The position numbers were made by a program, and so were the translations under genes. Positions 10,598 through 23,184 of a DNA stretch of 64,000 nucleotides are shown piece by piece (the stretch's first letter is position 1; each line of letters starts with the position of its first letter). The notes below the pieces were generated by a model that was given only the letters and a program-made list of their open reading frames with translations, did no database searches and was not told the origin of the DNA. Origin of the DNA: Pacificitalea manganoxidans (lineage in GTDB: Bacteria; Pseudomonadota; Alphaproteobacteria; Rhodobacterales; Rhodobacteraceae). The DNA is taken from contig NZ_CP021404.1 in assembly GCF_002504165.1 (NCBI RefSeq), positions 2,046,001 to 2,110,000 on the forward strand, in the 5' to 3' direction.

Positions 10598-11233
10598 ATG
10601 ATAAAGCTCGACATCTTCTCCGACCCCATCTGCCCTTGGTGCTATATCGGCTGGACCGCGCTGGCCCGCGCCATTGCCGAGGCGCCGGACAATCCCTTTG
10701 TCGTCGAATGGCACCCGTTTCAGCTCAATCCCACCATGCCGCGCGAGGGCATGGACCGGACCGAATATCTGGAGCACAAATTCGGTGGCCGTGAGGGCGC
10801 GGTGACCGCCTATGCCCCCATCGTCGAACGTGCCGAGGCCGAGAAGCTCGACATGAACCTCGGCGGCATTGCCCGCACGCCCAACACGCTCGATGCGCAT
10901 CGGCTGATCCACTGGGCCGGGCTGGAGAACCGCCAGACCCAAGTCGTCGACGCGCTTTTCGCCGCCTATTTCACCGAAAACCGCGATATCGGCGATCCCG
11001 ATACGCTGGCAGACGTGGCTGACGGGGCCGGGCTGGATGCGGCAATGGTGCGGCGGCTGTTGCAAGGCGATCAGGATGTCGAAGACATCCGCGCCCGCGA
11101 CGCCCATGGGCGCGAACGCGGCTTGACCGGCGTGCCGACCTTTATCATCGCCAACACCCATGTCGTGCCGGGCGCGCAGCCGACCGACCTGTGGCTGAAG
11201 CTGATCGCCGAGATCAACGAACAGATCGCCTGA
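10598..11233 (+). CDS. DsbA family oxidoreductase (FrnE-like)
   Basis: A 211-aa cytoplasmic thioredoxin-fold protein without a signal peptide. It opens IKLDIFSDPICPWCYIG with the CPWC active site at C12-C15, and contains GLTGVPTFIIAN with the cis-proline near the C terminus, as in FrnE/2-hydroxychromene-2-carboxylate isomerase-type DsbA proteins. These act as thiol-disulfide oxidoreductases or isomerases; the substrate is unknown. I use the ATG at 10598; the ribosome-binding site is poor, so a leader effect or weak translation is possible. Confidence 0.9.
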   Translation: MIKLDIFSDPICPWCYIGWTALARAIAEAPDNPFVVEWHPFQLNPTMPREGMDRTEYLEHKFGGREGAVTAYAPIVERAEAEKLDMNLGGIARTPNTLDAHRLIHWAGLENRQTQVVDALFAAYFTENRDIGDPDTLADVADGAGLDAAMVRRLLQGDQDVEDIRARDAHGRERGLTGVPTFIIANTHVVPGAQPTDLWLKLIAEINEQIA

Positions 11234-11383
11234 CGGGCGCTGCTCCGGGTCGCCGCGCGCTGCAGTTTGCGGCAGCGCGCGGTTGCGATCTGTTCGTAAA
11301 CGCACAATGCTATCTGCATTTCGCGGCAGGCTCTGGTCCCTGCCGTCATGGGAGGGTATCGGGTCGGGCAAAGGATATTGCCC

Positions 11384-12589
11384 ATGCCCAGACGTCTCCC
11401 CGAAAAAGAATTCATCGCTCTCATGGCGATGCTCTTTGCTACCGTTGCCTTCTCGATCGACGCGATGCTGCCCGCGCTGCCCGTCATCGGCGCGGAGTTC
11501 AGCCCCGACGACCTCAACCGGGTGCAGTTCGTCATCACCATCTTCATGCTGGGCATGGGGCTCGGCACCTTCGTCACCGGACCGTTGGCGGATGCCTTCG
11601 GGCGGCGCCGGATCATCCTCTCCGGGCTTGTGATCTACGCGGCGGGCACGATCCTTGCCGCCACGGCAGTCTCTCTGGAAATGGTGCTGCTGGGCAGGTT
11701 CCTGCAGGGGCTTGGCGCCTCTGGCCCCCGCGTGGCCGGGCTTGCGATGGTGCGCGATCTCTATTCAGGCCGTCAGATGGCGCGGATCGTGTCCTTCGTC
11801 ATGATGGTCTTTACGCTGCTGCCCGCCGCCGCGCCGTCGATTGGTGCAGGCATCATTGCCGTCGCGGGATGGCATGGCATCTTTGGCGCGTTTCTCGTCT
11901 TTGCGCTGTTTAATGCGGCGTGGCTCGGCTTCCGGCAGGAAGAAACCCTGCGCCCGGAGAATCGCCGCCCCCTGAGCCTGAGCCAGATCTGGGAAGCGAT
12001 CCGCGAGATGGCCGCCAACCGCACCGTCGTCGTCGCCATCGCCGCGCAGGTTCTGGCGCTGTCGATGCTGATGATGACGCTCACCTCGGTGCAGCAGATT
12101 TTCGAGCAGTATTTCGGGCGCGGCGACACGTTCCCGCTGTGGTTCGGCGCCGTGGCGCTTTGTGCTGGCATGTCGTCGTTTTTCAACGCCCGTGTTGTGA
12201 TGCGGGTCGGGATGCGCGTCATGATCCGGGGCATCTTGCTGGTGCAGACGGTGTTTTCCGCAGCGGTGCTGCTGGTCTTCGTGACCGGCTTTCTGCCGCC
12301 GGTGGCGGAGTTCGGCCTGTTTCTGGTCTGGCTGGTTTCGGTCGTCATGGTGATGGCGCTAGGCATGGGCAATCTCAATGCCGTCGCGATGGAGCCCGTG
12401 GGCCGCATCGCCGGCGTCGCCGCCTCGGTCATCAGCGCGATTGCCACGGTGGGCGGCGTCCTCATCGCGATCCCGGTGGGCCAGATGTTTGACGGCACCC
12501 CGGTCCCGCTTGCTACCGGCATCTTCTTGGCCGCTGCCGGGGCTTATGTGCTGGTCCGAACCCAACTGACCGGCGCCGACCCTGATTGA
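11384..12589 (+). CDS. MFS multidrug efflux transporter, Bcr/CflA type
   Basis: A 401-aa inner-membrane drug:proton antiporter with about 12 hydrophobic segments. The MFS signature between helices 2 and 3 is visible as GPLADAFGRRRIIL near residue 70, and the helix-5 region reads FTLLPAAAPSIGAGI, the antiporter motif of the Bcr/CflA subfamily. The N terminus LPEKEFIALMAMLFATVAFSIDAMLPALP is typical of this group. The ATG at 11384 follows AAAGGA at good spacing; an upstream in-frame ATG would add 12 unlikely residues. Substrate unknown. Confidence 0.9.
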   Translation: MPRRLPEKEFIALMAMLFATVAFSIDAMLPALPVIGAEFSPDDLNRVQFVITIFMLGMGLGTFVTGPLADAFGRRRIILSGLVIYAAGTILAATAVSLEMVLLGRFLQGLGASGPRVAGLAMVRDLYSGRQMARIVSFVMMVFTLLPAAAPSIGAGIIAVAGWHGIFGAFLVFALFNAAWLGFRQEETLRPENRRPLSLSQIWEAIREMAANRTVVVAIAAQVLALSMLMMTLTSVQQIFEQYFGRGDTFPLWFGAVALCAGMSSFFNARVVMRVGMRVMIRGILLVQTVFSAAVLLVFVTGFLPPVAEFGLFLVWLVSVVMVMALGMGNLNAVAMEPVGRIAGVAASVISAIATVGGVLIAIPVGQMFDGTPVPLATGIFLAAAGAYVLVRTQLTGADPD

Positions 12590-12631
12590 GGCACGCAGCA
12601 GCCTGTTCGGGCGAGCGCTGAACGGCGCTCG

Positions 12632-12823
12632 CTCAAAGATTTAGGTTCCGAATCTCAGGCGCAACGCGAGCCTGCCCGTGGGTTGGCGCACCAACGCCTG
12701 AACGGCGCGCTTTATCCCGGCCAAACCCCTCCCCGCTCAGAGGTCAGCATGAGGTGGCCAAGCGCCAGCCCACGGGACGGGCAGGCGCTCGCTCTCGCGC
12801 CCTGCGGGCTTGTCCGAGAGCGG
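12632..12823 (+). repeat. Dispersed intergenic element, copy A (CTCTCG-type hairpin)
   Basis: First of two tandem copies with a period of 197 bp. Blocks shared with other copies are GCGAGCCTGCCCGTGGG, CTGAACGGCGCGCTTTAT, CCCTCCCCGCTCAGAGGTCA and AAGCGCCAGCCC..GACGGGCAGGCGCTCG. The 3' hairpin stem is GCTCTCG (12791-12797) with CGAGAGC (12815-12821). The two ends of the element are imperfect inverted repeats of each other. A related hairpin GCGAGCGC/GCGCTCGC precedes it. Confidence 0.85.
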
Positions 12824-12828
12824 ATGTG

Positions 12829-13021
12829 CTCAAAGATTGAGGTTCCGAATTCCAAGCGCAACGCGAGCCTGCGCGGGGGATGGCGCACCGACGCCTGAAC
12901 GGCGCGCTTTATACCCGCCAAACCCCTCCCCAATCAGAGGTCAGCATGAGGTGGCCAAGCGCCAGCCCGCCGAGACGGGCAGGCGCTCGCCCGCGCGCTT
13001 CGCTTGTTCGCGGGCGGCGGC
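12829..13021 (+). repeat. Dispersed intergenic element, copy B (CCCGCG-type hairpin)
   Basis: Directly follows copy A and matches it over nearly its whole length (for instance CTCAAAGATTGAGGTTCCGA versus CTCAAAGATTTAGGTTCCGA). Its 3' hairpin has the other stem type, GCCCGCG (12989-12995) with CGCGGGC (13009-13015). Together copies A and B fill the 487-bp gap between the MFS gene and mfd; no protein is credible here. Confidence 0.85.
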
Positions 13022-13076
13022 GCTGAGTTCCAAGGATGCGACAGGCCGACCCGGCCCCCGCACCAACCCTAAACCC

Positions 13077-16541
<3,465 letters not shown>

Positions 16542-16701
16542 GGGAGTGCTGAGGTATCGGCGCCGGCGGTGGTGTCAAGCCCTGCCCGTCCCGCGCCGCC
16601 CTGCCGCCGCTTGGCGAACGCGGGGAATTCAGCGTGGGATGCGCGGCGCACAGCCGCCCATCGCCCACACAATCCCCAGCGCGTTCCTCTGGGCCACCGG
16701 C

Positions 16702-17220
16702 TCAGATTGCGCCAAAGTTCATGTTCTGCAACATGCCCCAAAACGCGGTGATGAAGATCGACACCATCCCGATCAGCTGCACGATCAACCGGTGCCGCCG
16801 CAGCCGCTGATACAGGTCCGCGCCATCGGTGCGCAGGATCGCCCGCGCGGTGCGCACCGACAGCCCCCCTACCATCGCCATCGGCACCACGATCAGGGCC
16901 AGCGCCTGCGCGAATTCGATCGCATACCAAAAGCCAAGGATCAGCAGCGAGGTCAGCACGAAATGGAAGATCGCGAAAATCCATAGCCCCGCCGTGTCCT
17001 GAATATACAAAAGCCGCGTGACATTGACCCGCACGATATCGTTGAGATCCTGCTCCGCCTGACCGCCATCACGCTGCGCGCGCGTCACCATGTCATAGGG
17101 CACGCCCAGCACCCGGTGCGAGGCCTGCGACCACACCACCGCCAGCCCGATCCAGTACCACAGGTTGGAAAACGATCTCAGGTCGATCAGTTCGAGAACG
17201 CGGCTGTACCAGTCGAGCAT
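16702..17220 (-). CDS. Conserved membrane protein of unknown function
   Basis: A 172-aa protein starting MLDWYSRVLELIDLRSFSNLWYW, with four hydrophobic segments at roughly residues 20-36, 78-104, 107-124 and 146-165. The loop between segments 1 and 2 is polar (YDMVTRAQRDGGQAEQDLND). Similar Rhodobacterales proteins are, as I remember, annotated as 'component of SufBCD complex', but nothing in the sequence supports an Fe-S assembly role and I would not transfer that name. AAGGG lies just before the ATG. It is divergent from hemB and precedes mfd on the same strand. Confidence 0.8.
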   Translation of the reverse strand: MLDWYSRVLELIDLRSFSNLWYWIGLAVVWSQASHRVLGVPYDMVTRAQRDGGQAEQDLNDIVRVNVTRLLYIQDTAGLWIFAIFHFVLTSLLILGFWYAIEFAQALALIVVPMAMVGGLSVRTARAILRTDGADLYQRLRRHRLIVQLIGMVSIFITAFWGMLQNMNFGAI

Positions 17221-17455
17221 GTGGACCCTTGAAGCAGATTCGCATCAAGGTAATGGCGCGGCGGAGGATATGAAATGAGCCCCGGCGCCGCTGCGTGCAG
17301 GTGTGGCGCAACTGCCGCGACGCGGTGCCGCTGCGCCGGGCGGTTCTGCCGCGTCCTGCCGGGTTGAGATCGGCTGCGGTTGGGTGCATGTCTGGGCCAT
17401 GTTTCTGGTATGCGCCGCCCGGCCCCGCCGGACGCCCCCACCAAGGAGAGCGCCG

Positions 17456-18457
17456 ATGCGCCCGATCACCGCCCCCTTCCCCGCCGCGCGCCTGCGCCGC
17501 ACCCGCACCACCGCCGCGATCCGGGCGCTGTCGCGGGAGAATGCGTTGACGGTGGACGACCTGATCTGGCCGCTATTCGTGCGCGACGGCAAAGGCGTGC
17601 TGGAGGATGTGACCTCCATGCCCGGTGTGCAGCGCCGCTCTGTCGACATGATCGTCGAAGCCGCGTCGGAGGCCGCGCAGCTGGGCATCCCTGCCGTCTG
17701 TCTCTTTCCCTATACCGATCCCGCGCTGAAAACCGAACTATGCGAGGAAGCTTGGAACCCCGACAACCTTGCCAATCGGGCCATCCGCGCGATCAAGGCC
17801 GAGGTGCCGGGACTGGCGGTCATGACCGACATCGCGCTCGACCCCTATAACGCCAACGGCCATGACGGCATTGTCCGTGACGGCGTCATCGTGAATGACG
17901 AAACCGTCGAAGCGCTGGTCAAGATGGCGCTGGCACAGGCGCAGGCGGGGGCCGACATCCTCGGGCCCTCGGATATGATGGACGGGCGCATCGGGGCCAT
18001 GCGCACCGCGCTCGAGGCCGCAGGCCACCGCGATGTGGCGATCCTGAGCTATTCAGCGAAATACGCCTCTGGCTTCTACGGGCCGTTCCGCGATGCGGTC
18101 GGGGCGTCCGGCGCGCTCAAGGGCGACAAGAAGACCTATCAGATGGACCCGGCCAACAGCGACGAGGCCCTGCGCCTCATCGCCCGCGACCTGAGCGAAG
18201 GCGCGGATATGGTCATGGTCAAGCCGGGCCTGCCCTATCTCGACATCATCCACCGGGCCAAACAGACCTTTGGCGCGCCGACCTTCGCCTATCAGGTGTC
18301 GGGCGAATACGCGATGATCGAGGCCGCCGCGCAAAACGGCTGGATCGATGGCGAAGCGGTGATGGCCGAAAGCCTGATGGCCTTCAAACGCGCGGGCTGC
18401 GACGGGGTTCTGACCTATTTCGCCCCCCGCATTGCGCGCCGGTTGAAGGCCGGCTGA
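17456..18457 (+). CDS. hemB: Delta-aminolevulinic acid dehydratase (porphobilinogen synthase)
   Basis: A 333-aa enzyme joining two 5-aminolevulinate molecules into porphobilinogen in heme and bacteriochlorophyll synthesis. Two active-site lysines are visible: K202 in LSYSAKYAS and K256 (Schiff base) in MVMVKPGLPYLD. The metal loop reads DIALDPYNANGHDG, with Asp/Ala in place of the zinc-binding cysteines, so this is the non-zinc, magnesium-type form known from Rhodobacter and Pseudomonas. The ATG at 17456 follows AAGGAGAG; the longer open frame upstream is not expected to be translated. It shares a 235-bp divergent upstream region with the membrane-protein gene. Confidence 0.96.
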   Translation: MRPITAPFPAARLRRTRTTAAIRALSRENALTVDDLIWPLFVRDGKGVLEDVTSMPGVQRRSVDMIVEAASEAAQLGIPAVCLFPYTDPALKTELCEEAWNPDNLANRAIRAIKAEVPGLAVMTDIALDPYNANGHDGIVRDGVIVNDETVEALVKMALAQAQAGADILGPSDMMDGRIGAMRTALEAAGHRDVAILSYSAKYASGFYGPFRDAVGASGALKGDKKTYQMDPANSDEALRLIARDLSEGADMVMVKPGLPYLDIIHRAKQTFGAPTFAYQVSGEYAMIEAAAQNGWIDGEAVMAESLMAFKRAGCDGVLTYFAPRIARRLKAG

Positions 18458-18681
18458 GCCCGGCTGATCGCGGGCGTAAACCCGCGCCCTGCCCACCATT
18501 TGTGCGCCCCGCGTGCCCCCCGCCTGCCGCCTGTTTCGGCGGGGATCTGCTGCGTGGCGGGGTTTGTGCCATTTAGGCCACAAGCATTGGTGACACACCG
18601 GCTTTCACGCCCTATAGATGGGGCGACCGGCCGGGACAGGGCGGCGAATGATTTTCAAGCGCGAAATTGCGGGGCAGTGCA

Positions 18682-19257
18682 ATGAGCATGCAGACATCCT
18701 TTCTCAACAGACGACGCCTGATCGCAGGCATGGCTGCCGGGGGCGCGACGCTCCTTGCGGGCTGTGGCAATGGCGTGGGCAATCCCAACGCCACCACGAT
18801 CGACCAGCGCGTTGATGCGACACAGAATTTCCTCTTCAACCGCTACCCCGGCACGCGCGACCTTGCGGCCAAGGCGGCGGGCATCCTCTTCATGCCGCTC
18901 ATCACCAAGGCCGGGATCGGCATCGGCGGCAGCTACGGGCGCGGCGCGCTGCGCATCAATGGCGCGACGGTCGATTACTATTCGGCTACGCAGGCCACCA
19001 TCGGGTTGCAGATCGGCGCCCAGCAATATGGCCACGCGCTGTTCTTCATGACGCAAGAAGCACTGCGCCAGTTCCGCACCTCCGCTGGCTGGTCCGTGGG
19101 GGCAGATGCCGAATATGCGCTCAACGATCAGGGCGGCAACCTGTCGGCCGAAACGCTGACCGCCCTCGACCCCGTCATCGCACTGGTCTTCGGCCAGTCC
19201 GGCCTGATCGTCGGCGCGACGCTCGAAGGCACGAAATACCAGCGCATCCTGCCCTAA
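18682..19257 (+). CDS. YSC84-like lipid-binding lipoprotein
   Basis: A 191-aa exported protein. The N terminus has an arginine-rich motif (FLNRRRLIAGMAAGG) compatible with Tat or Sec export and a lipobox LLAGC with the lipidated cysteine at residue 28. The mature part resembles the YSC84/Ysc84-actin-binding-like domain seen in bacterial envelope proteins: AAGILFMPLITKAGIGIGGSYGRG, then YYSATQATIGLQIGAQ and ALFFMTQEALRQF. Function is unknown; homologues are thought to bind lipids. Two in-frame ATGs (18682, 18688) are possible and neither has a clear ribosome-binding site. Confidence 0.8.
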   Translation: MSMQTSFLNRRRLIAGMAAGGATLLAGCGNGVGNPNATTIDQRVDATQNFLFNRYPGTRDLAAKAAGILFMPLITKAGIGIGGSYGRGALRINGATVDYYSATQATIGLQIGAQQYGHALFFMTQEALRQFRTSAGWSVGADAEYALNDQGGNLSAETLTALDPVIALVFGQSGLIVGATLEGTKYQRILP

Positions 19258-19261
19258 GGCC

Positions 19262-19430
19262 GGGCGCACCGTGAGCCTGCCCGGGGGATGGCGCTGCGAC
19301 GATTGAGCGGCGTGTTTTATCTCAGCCACATCCCTCCCCGCTCCGAGGTCAGCGCGAGGATGACAAAGCGCCAGCCCGTGGGGACGGGCAGGCGCTCGCC
19401 CGCGCGGCCTGCGACCTTGTTCGCGGGCGA
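19262..19430 (+). repeat. Dispersed intergenic element, copy C (CCCGCG-type hairpin)
   Basis: Same block order as copies A and B: GAGCCTGCCCGGGGGATGGC, TTGAGCGGCGTGTTTTAT, CCCTCCCCGCTCCGAGGTCA, then GCGCCAGCCCGTGGGGACGG and the terminal hairpin GCCCGCG (19398-19404) / CGCGGGC (19422-19428). It occupies the left part of the 460-bp gap before clpP; the rest of that gap is GC-rich with no credible gene apart from a promoter candidate. Confidence 0.85.
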
Positions 19431-19603
19431 GTGCGCCCTGTTCGTCAGGTCGCGAGACGCCGACCCACGCGCCACAGGCCACGCCGCCCCCACGTCACCC
19501 GAGCGGCCCCTTTTCCAGCCGCGCCTGCGCCCCCATCTTCCCCTTGACCGCCAGCACCCGACCCCGCGCGCGGGCCCTTCGCGTGACCCGCCAATGCCGC
19601 GCG

Positions 19604-19632
19604 CCCCTTGCAGCCCCTCTGGGCCGCATCTA
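19604..19632 (+). promoter_or_regulatory. Possible heat-shock (RpoH-type) promoter of clpP
   Basis: CCCCTTGCA (19604-19612) resembles the -35 and CCGCATCTA (19624-19632) the -10 of sigma-32 promoters (CCCTTGAA and CCCCATNTA). The gap is 11 bases, shorter than the usual 13-17, so this is tentative. Heat-shock control of clpP is expected from other proteobacteria. Confidence 0.3.
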
Positions 19633-19717
19633 AGACTCGTCACGACCGGGGGCGCATTGGCGTTGGCCCCTGAGGACCGCGCCCACCCGGCGCCCGGAAT
19701 TTTGAGGCAGAGACCAG

Positions 19718-20344
19718 ATGACAGATCCCATCGAAACCTACATGAACCTCGTCCCCATGGTGGTCGAACAGACCAGCCGCGGCGAACGGGCCTACGACAT
19801 CTTCTCGCGCCTGCTCAAGGAACGGATCATTTTCGTCAACGGCCCCGTGCATGACGGCATGAGCCAGCTGGTTGTGGCGCAGCTTCTGCACCTCGAGGCC
19901 GAAAACCCGTCCAAAGAAATCTCGATGTATATCAACAGCCCCGGCGGCGTCGTGACCTCTGGCCTGTCGATCTATGACACGATGCAGTACATCAAGCCGA
20001 AGGTCTCGACCCTCGTGATCGGTCAGGCCGCGTCGATGGGGTCGCTCCTGCTGACGGCGGGCGAGAAAGGCATGCGTTACTCGCTGCCCAACAGCCGCAT
20101 CATGGTGCACCAGCCCTCCGGCGGCTATCAGGGTCAGGCGACGGACATCATGATCCACGCCCAAGAAACCCAGAAGCTGAAAGACCGCCTGAACCAGATC
20201 TACGTCAAGCATACCGGCCAGAGCCTCAAGAAGGTCGAAGCCGCGCTGGAGCGGGACAATTTCATGTCCCCCGAAGAAGCCCGCGACTGGGGCCTTATCG
20301 ACGAGATCGTCGAAAGCCGCGCCAAGATCGAAGGCGACAAGTGA
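19718..20344 (+). CDS. clpP: ATP-dependent Clp protease proteolytic subunit
   Basis: A 208-aa serine protease subunit forming the tetradecameric barrel that degrades proteins unfolded by ClpX or ClpA. The catalytic triad is S106 (GQAASMGS), H131 (MVHQPSGG) and D180 (LERDNFMS). The N terminus [23 protein letters not shown] is that of housekeeping ClpP. Length is standard. GAGGCAGAG precedes the ATG. clpX follows 212 bases downstream in the same direction, with a stem (GCCCTG..CAGGGC, 20351-20383) in between that may attenuate read-through. Confidence 0.97.
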   Translation: MTDPIETYMNLVPMVVEQTSRGERAYDIFSRLLKERIIFVNGPVHDGMSQLVVAQLLHLEAENPSKEISMYINSPGGVVTSGLSIYDTMQYIKPKVSTLVIGQAASMGSLLLTAGEKGMRYSLPNSRIMVHQPSGGYQGQATDIMIHAQETQKLKDRLNQIYVKHTGQSLKKVEAALERDNFMSPEEARDWGLIDEIVESRAKIEGDK

Positions 20345-20556
20345 TCCAGCGCCCTGCCCCGGCCATGAATGCCGGGACAGGGCCGCACCTGCCCCCACGG
20401 GGCCTTGGGGATTTTCGGATTGTGCCTCCGGGGGGGCTGTCCTAGACTCAGGGCAACAGGGCAGAACACAACAGGGCAGCGGTGCTGCCGAACCGGGCGC
20501 GGATGAACCGCGAACCCCCTACAGCATGGGCCGGATGCGGCCCGCAGAGGATGACG

Positions 20557-21819
20557 ATGGCAACGACTTCCGGTGGCGACAGCAAGAACACGCTTTACTG
20601 CTCCTTCTGCGGCAAGAGCCAGCACGAGGTGCGCAAGCTCATCGCCGGCCCGACGGTGTTCATCTGCGACGAATGCGTCGAGTTGTGCATGGACATCATC
20701 CGCGAGGAAACCAAAAGCTCCGGCCTCAAATCGACCGACGGCGTTCCCACGCCGAAGGAGATTTGCGAGGTGCTCGACGATTACGTCATCGGTCAGGGCC
20801 ATGCGAAGCGGGTGCTCTCCGTCGCGGTGCATAACCATTACAAACGCCTCAACCATGCCGGTAAATCCGACATCGAACTGGCGAAATCGAACATTCTGCT
20901 GATCGGCCCCACCGGCTGCGGTAAAACGCTTCTGGCGCAGACGCTGGCGCGCATCATCGATGTGCCCTTCACCATGGCCGACGCGACGACGCTGACAGAG
21001 GCCGGCTATGTCGGCGAGGATGTCGAAAATATTATCCTGAAGCTCCTGCAAGCGTCGGAATATAACGTCGAGCGGGCGCAGCGCGGCATCGTCTATATCG
21101 ACGAGGTCGACAAGATCACGCGCAAATCCGACAACCCGTCGATCACCCGCGACGTGTCCGGCGAAGGCGTGCAACAGGCCCTGCTGAAGATCATGGAAGG
21201 CACCGTGGCCTCCGTGCCGCCGCAGGGCGGGCGCAAACATCCGCAGCAGGAATTCCTGCAGGTGGACACGACCAACATCCTGTTTATCTGCGGCGGCGCC
21301 TTTGCCGGTCTGGAAAAGATCATCGCCCAGCGGGGCAAAGGCTCGGCCATCGGCTTTGGCGCCGATGTGAAAGACGCCGAAAGCCGTGGCATTGGCGAGG
21401 TGTTCACCCAGCTGGAGCCCGAGGATCTGCTGAAATTCGGCCTGATCCCGGAATTCGTTGGCCGCCTGCCCGTTCTGGCGACGCTGCAGGATCTCGACGA
21501 AGACGCGCTGGTCACCATTCTGACCCAGCCCAAGAACGCGCTGGTGAAACAGTATCAGCGCCTGTTCGAGCTTGAAGACGTGCAGCTGACCTTCACCGAC
21601 GACGCGCTCCGCGCTCTGGCCCACCGCGCGATCGAGCGGAAGACCGGTGCCCGTGGCCTGCGCTCCATCATGGAGGATATCCTGCTCGACACCATGTTCG
21701 ACCTGCCGGGTCTGGATCATGTCGAAGAAGTGGTCGTGAACGAGGAGGCCGTGACCTCCGAAGCCGCGCCGCTGCTGATCTACGCCGACCACAAAAAGGA
21801 AGGCGCCAGCGCTGGCTGA
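20557..21819 (+). CDS. clpX: ATP-dependent Clp protease ATPase subunit ClpX
   Basis: A 420-aa AAA+ unfoldase that delivers substrates to ClpP. The N-terminal zinc-binding domain has four cysteines, C15, C18, C37 and C40 (YCSFC and CDEC). Walker A GPTGCGKT is at 117-124, the pore loop GYVGED at 150-155 and Walker B IDE at 181-183; the IGF-type loop that docks to ClpP is present as SAIGFGADV near residue 270. AGAGG six bases before the second of two close ATGs favours the start at 20557. A strong terminator follows. Confidence 0.97.
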   Translation: MATTSGGDSKNTLYCSFCGKSQHEVRKLIAGPTVFICDECVELCMDIIREETKSSGLKSTDGVPTPKEICEVLDDYVIGQGHAKRVLSVAVHNHYKRLNHAGKSDIELAKSNILLIGPTGCGKTLLAQTLARIIDVPFTMADATTLTEAGYVGEDVENIILKLLQASEYNVERAQRGIVYIDEVDKITRKSDNPSITRDVSGEGVQQALLKIMEGTVASVPPQGGRKHPQQEFLQVDTTNILFICGGAFAGLEKIIAQRGKGSAIGFGADVKDAESRGIGEVFTQLEPEDLLKFGLIPEFVGRLPVLATLQDLDEDALVTILTQPKNALVKQYQRLFELEDVQLTFTDDALRALAHRAIERKTGARGLRSIMEDILLDTMFDLPGLDHVEEVVVNEEAVTSEAAPLLIYADHKKEGASAG

Positions 21820-21847
21820 GCCGCATCAGACCGTCCGAGTTAGAAAG

Positions 21848-21878
21848 CCCCGCCGCGCGATCCGCCGGCGGGGTTTTT
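21848..21878 (+). terminator. Rho-independent terminator after clpX
   Basis: Stem CCCCGCCG (21848-21855) / CGGCGGGG (21866-21873) followed by five T residues. The remaining 257 bases to the next gene contain an AT-rich segment (21972-22034, including AAATACCTAACGTTTACATA) that may be the promoter of the aldo/keto reductase; nothing else is recognisable. Confidence 0.85.
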
Positions 21879-22135
21879 GATGGGCCCCTGCGGTCCGCAA
21901 AACCCGCGGATTATGCGGAGGATGTCTAGGGCACAAACCGACCCGCCACCGCATCATTGGCAAGCGCAACCGATATAAATACCTAACGTTTACATAGGTT
22001 AACGAGACATCCTTAATCTAAAACCCTAACTCACAGCATCCCTTCACCCTTCCGCGCAGGGCTTTCGCCTTGCCCTCGCCGCGCGCCGCACCATAGTGCG
22101 CTCGATCCGTCCCTCTACACTGCAAGGAGCGCCCC

Positions 22136-23179
22136 ATGCGCCATATTCCCCTCGGCTCCTCCCAGATCACCGTTTCCGAATTCTGTCTGGGCTCCATGAC
22201 CTGGGCCAGCCAGAACTCCGAGGCGGAGGCCCACGCGCAGATCGATTGCGCGCTCGATCACGGTATCAACTTCATCGACACCGCCGAGATGTATCCCTCC
22301 CCGCCCAAGAAAGAGACCGCCGGCAACACCGAAATCATGATCGGCAACTGGCTTGAGAAAACCGGCCGCCGCTCTGACATCGTGCTGGCGTCGAAAATCG
22401 TCGGTCCGAATGGCGGCATGGTGCGCGACGGCGCCGGTATCAGCGCCGAGACGCTGGATCTGGCCCTCGATGCCTCGCTGGAGCGGTTGAAGACCGATTA
22501 TCTCGATCTCTACCAGCTGCATTGGCCCAATCGCGGCTCCTACCATTTCCGCCAGAACTGGTCCTATGACCCGTCCTCGCAGAACCGCGCGGAAACCGAA
22601 GCGCATATGGTCGAGGTGCTGGGCAAGCTCAAGGACCTGCGCGACGCAGGCAAGATCCGCGCCGTTGGCCTGTCCAACGAAACCGCATGGGGCACCGCCC
22701 AATGGCTACGCCTTGCCCGCGATATGGGCGCGCCGGAAATGCTCACTATCCAGAACGAATATTCGCTGCTCTGCCGGTTCTATGATCTCGATCTGGCCGA
22801 ACTAGCGGTGAACGAAGGCGTGACGCTTCTCGCCTACACGCCCTTGGCCGGTGGGATGCTGTCGGGCAAATACGACGGCGGTCGCGCCACCCCCGAAGGC
22901 AGCCGCCGCGCCATCAACGAAACCATCGGCGGGCGCGTCACTGATCGGGTCTGGCCCGCCATCGACGCCTATCTGGACATCGCCCGCCGCCATGATCTCG
23001 ACCCTTCGGAAATGGCCTTTGCGTGGACCCGCACCCGGCCCTTCCCAACGATCCCGATTTTTGGCTCCACCACCGTGGCCCATGTCGAAACCGCCGCGCG
23101 CGCGGCGGATCTGAAACTGTCGGATGAGGTGCTGGCGGAAATCGAAGCCGCCCATCGCGCCCATCCTATGCCGTTCTAA
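22136..23179 (+). CDS. Aldo/keto reductase (Tas-like)
   Basis: A 347-aa NADPH-dependent oxidoreductase with a TIM-barrel fold. The catalytic tetrad is visible as D48 and Y53 (FIDTAEMYPSP), K87 (ASKIVG) and H129 (LYQLHWPN). The motif MYPSPPKKETAGNTE and the insert around PNRGSYHFRQNW are typical of the Tas/YajO subgroup, whose substrates are poorly defined. The C terminus keeps the cofactor loop (FGSTTVAHVETAARA). AAGGAGCG lies upstream of the ATG. Monocistronic or leading into the small lipoprotein gene five bases downstream. Confidence 0.93.
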   Translation: MRHIPLGSSQITVSEFCLGSMTWASQNSEAEAHAQIDCALDHGINFIDTAEMYPSPPKKETAGNTEIMIGNWLEKTGRRSDIVLASKIVGPNGGMVRDGAGISAETLDLALDASLERLKTDYLDLYQLHWPNRGSYHFRQNWSYDPSSQNRAETEAHMVEVLGKLKDLRDAGKIRAVGLSNETAWGTAQWLRLARDMGAPEMLTIQNEYSLLCRFYDLDLAELAVNEGVTLLAYTPLAGGMLSGKYDGGRATPEGSRRAINETIGGRVTDRVWPAIDAYLDIARRHDLDPSEMAFAWTRTRPFPTIPIFGSTTVAHVETAARAADLKLSDEVLAEIEAAHRAHPMPF

Positions 23180-23184
23180 GATCC

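Noticed and set aside
12632-13021. CRISPR array
   Set aside because: Only two units of about 197 bp with no short conserved repeats separated by unique spacers, and no cas genes nearby.
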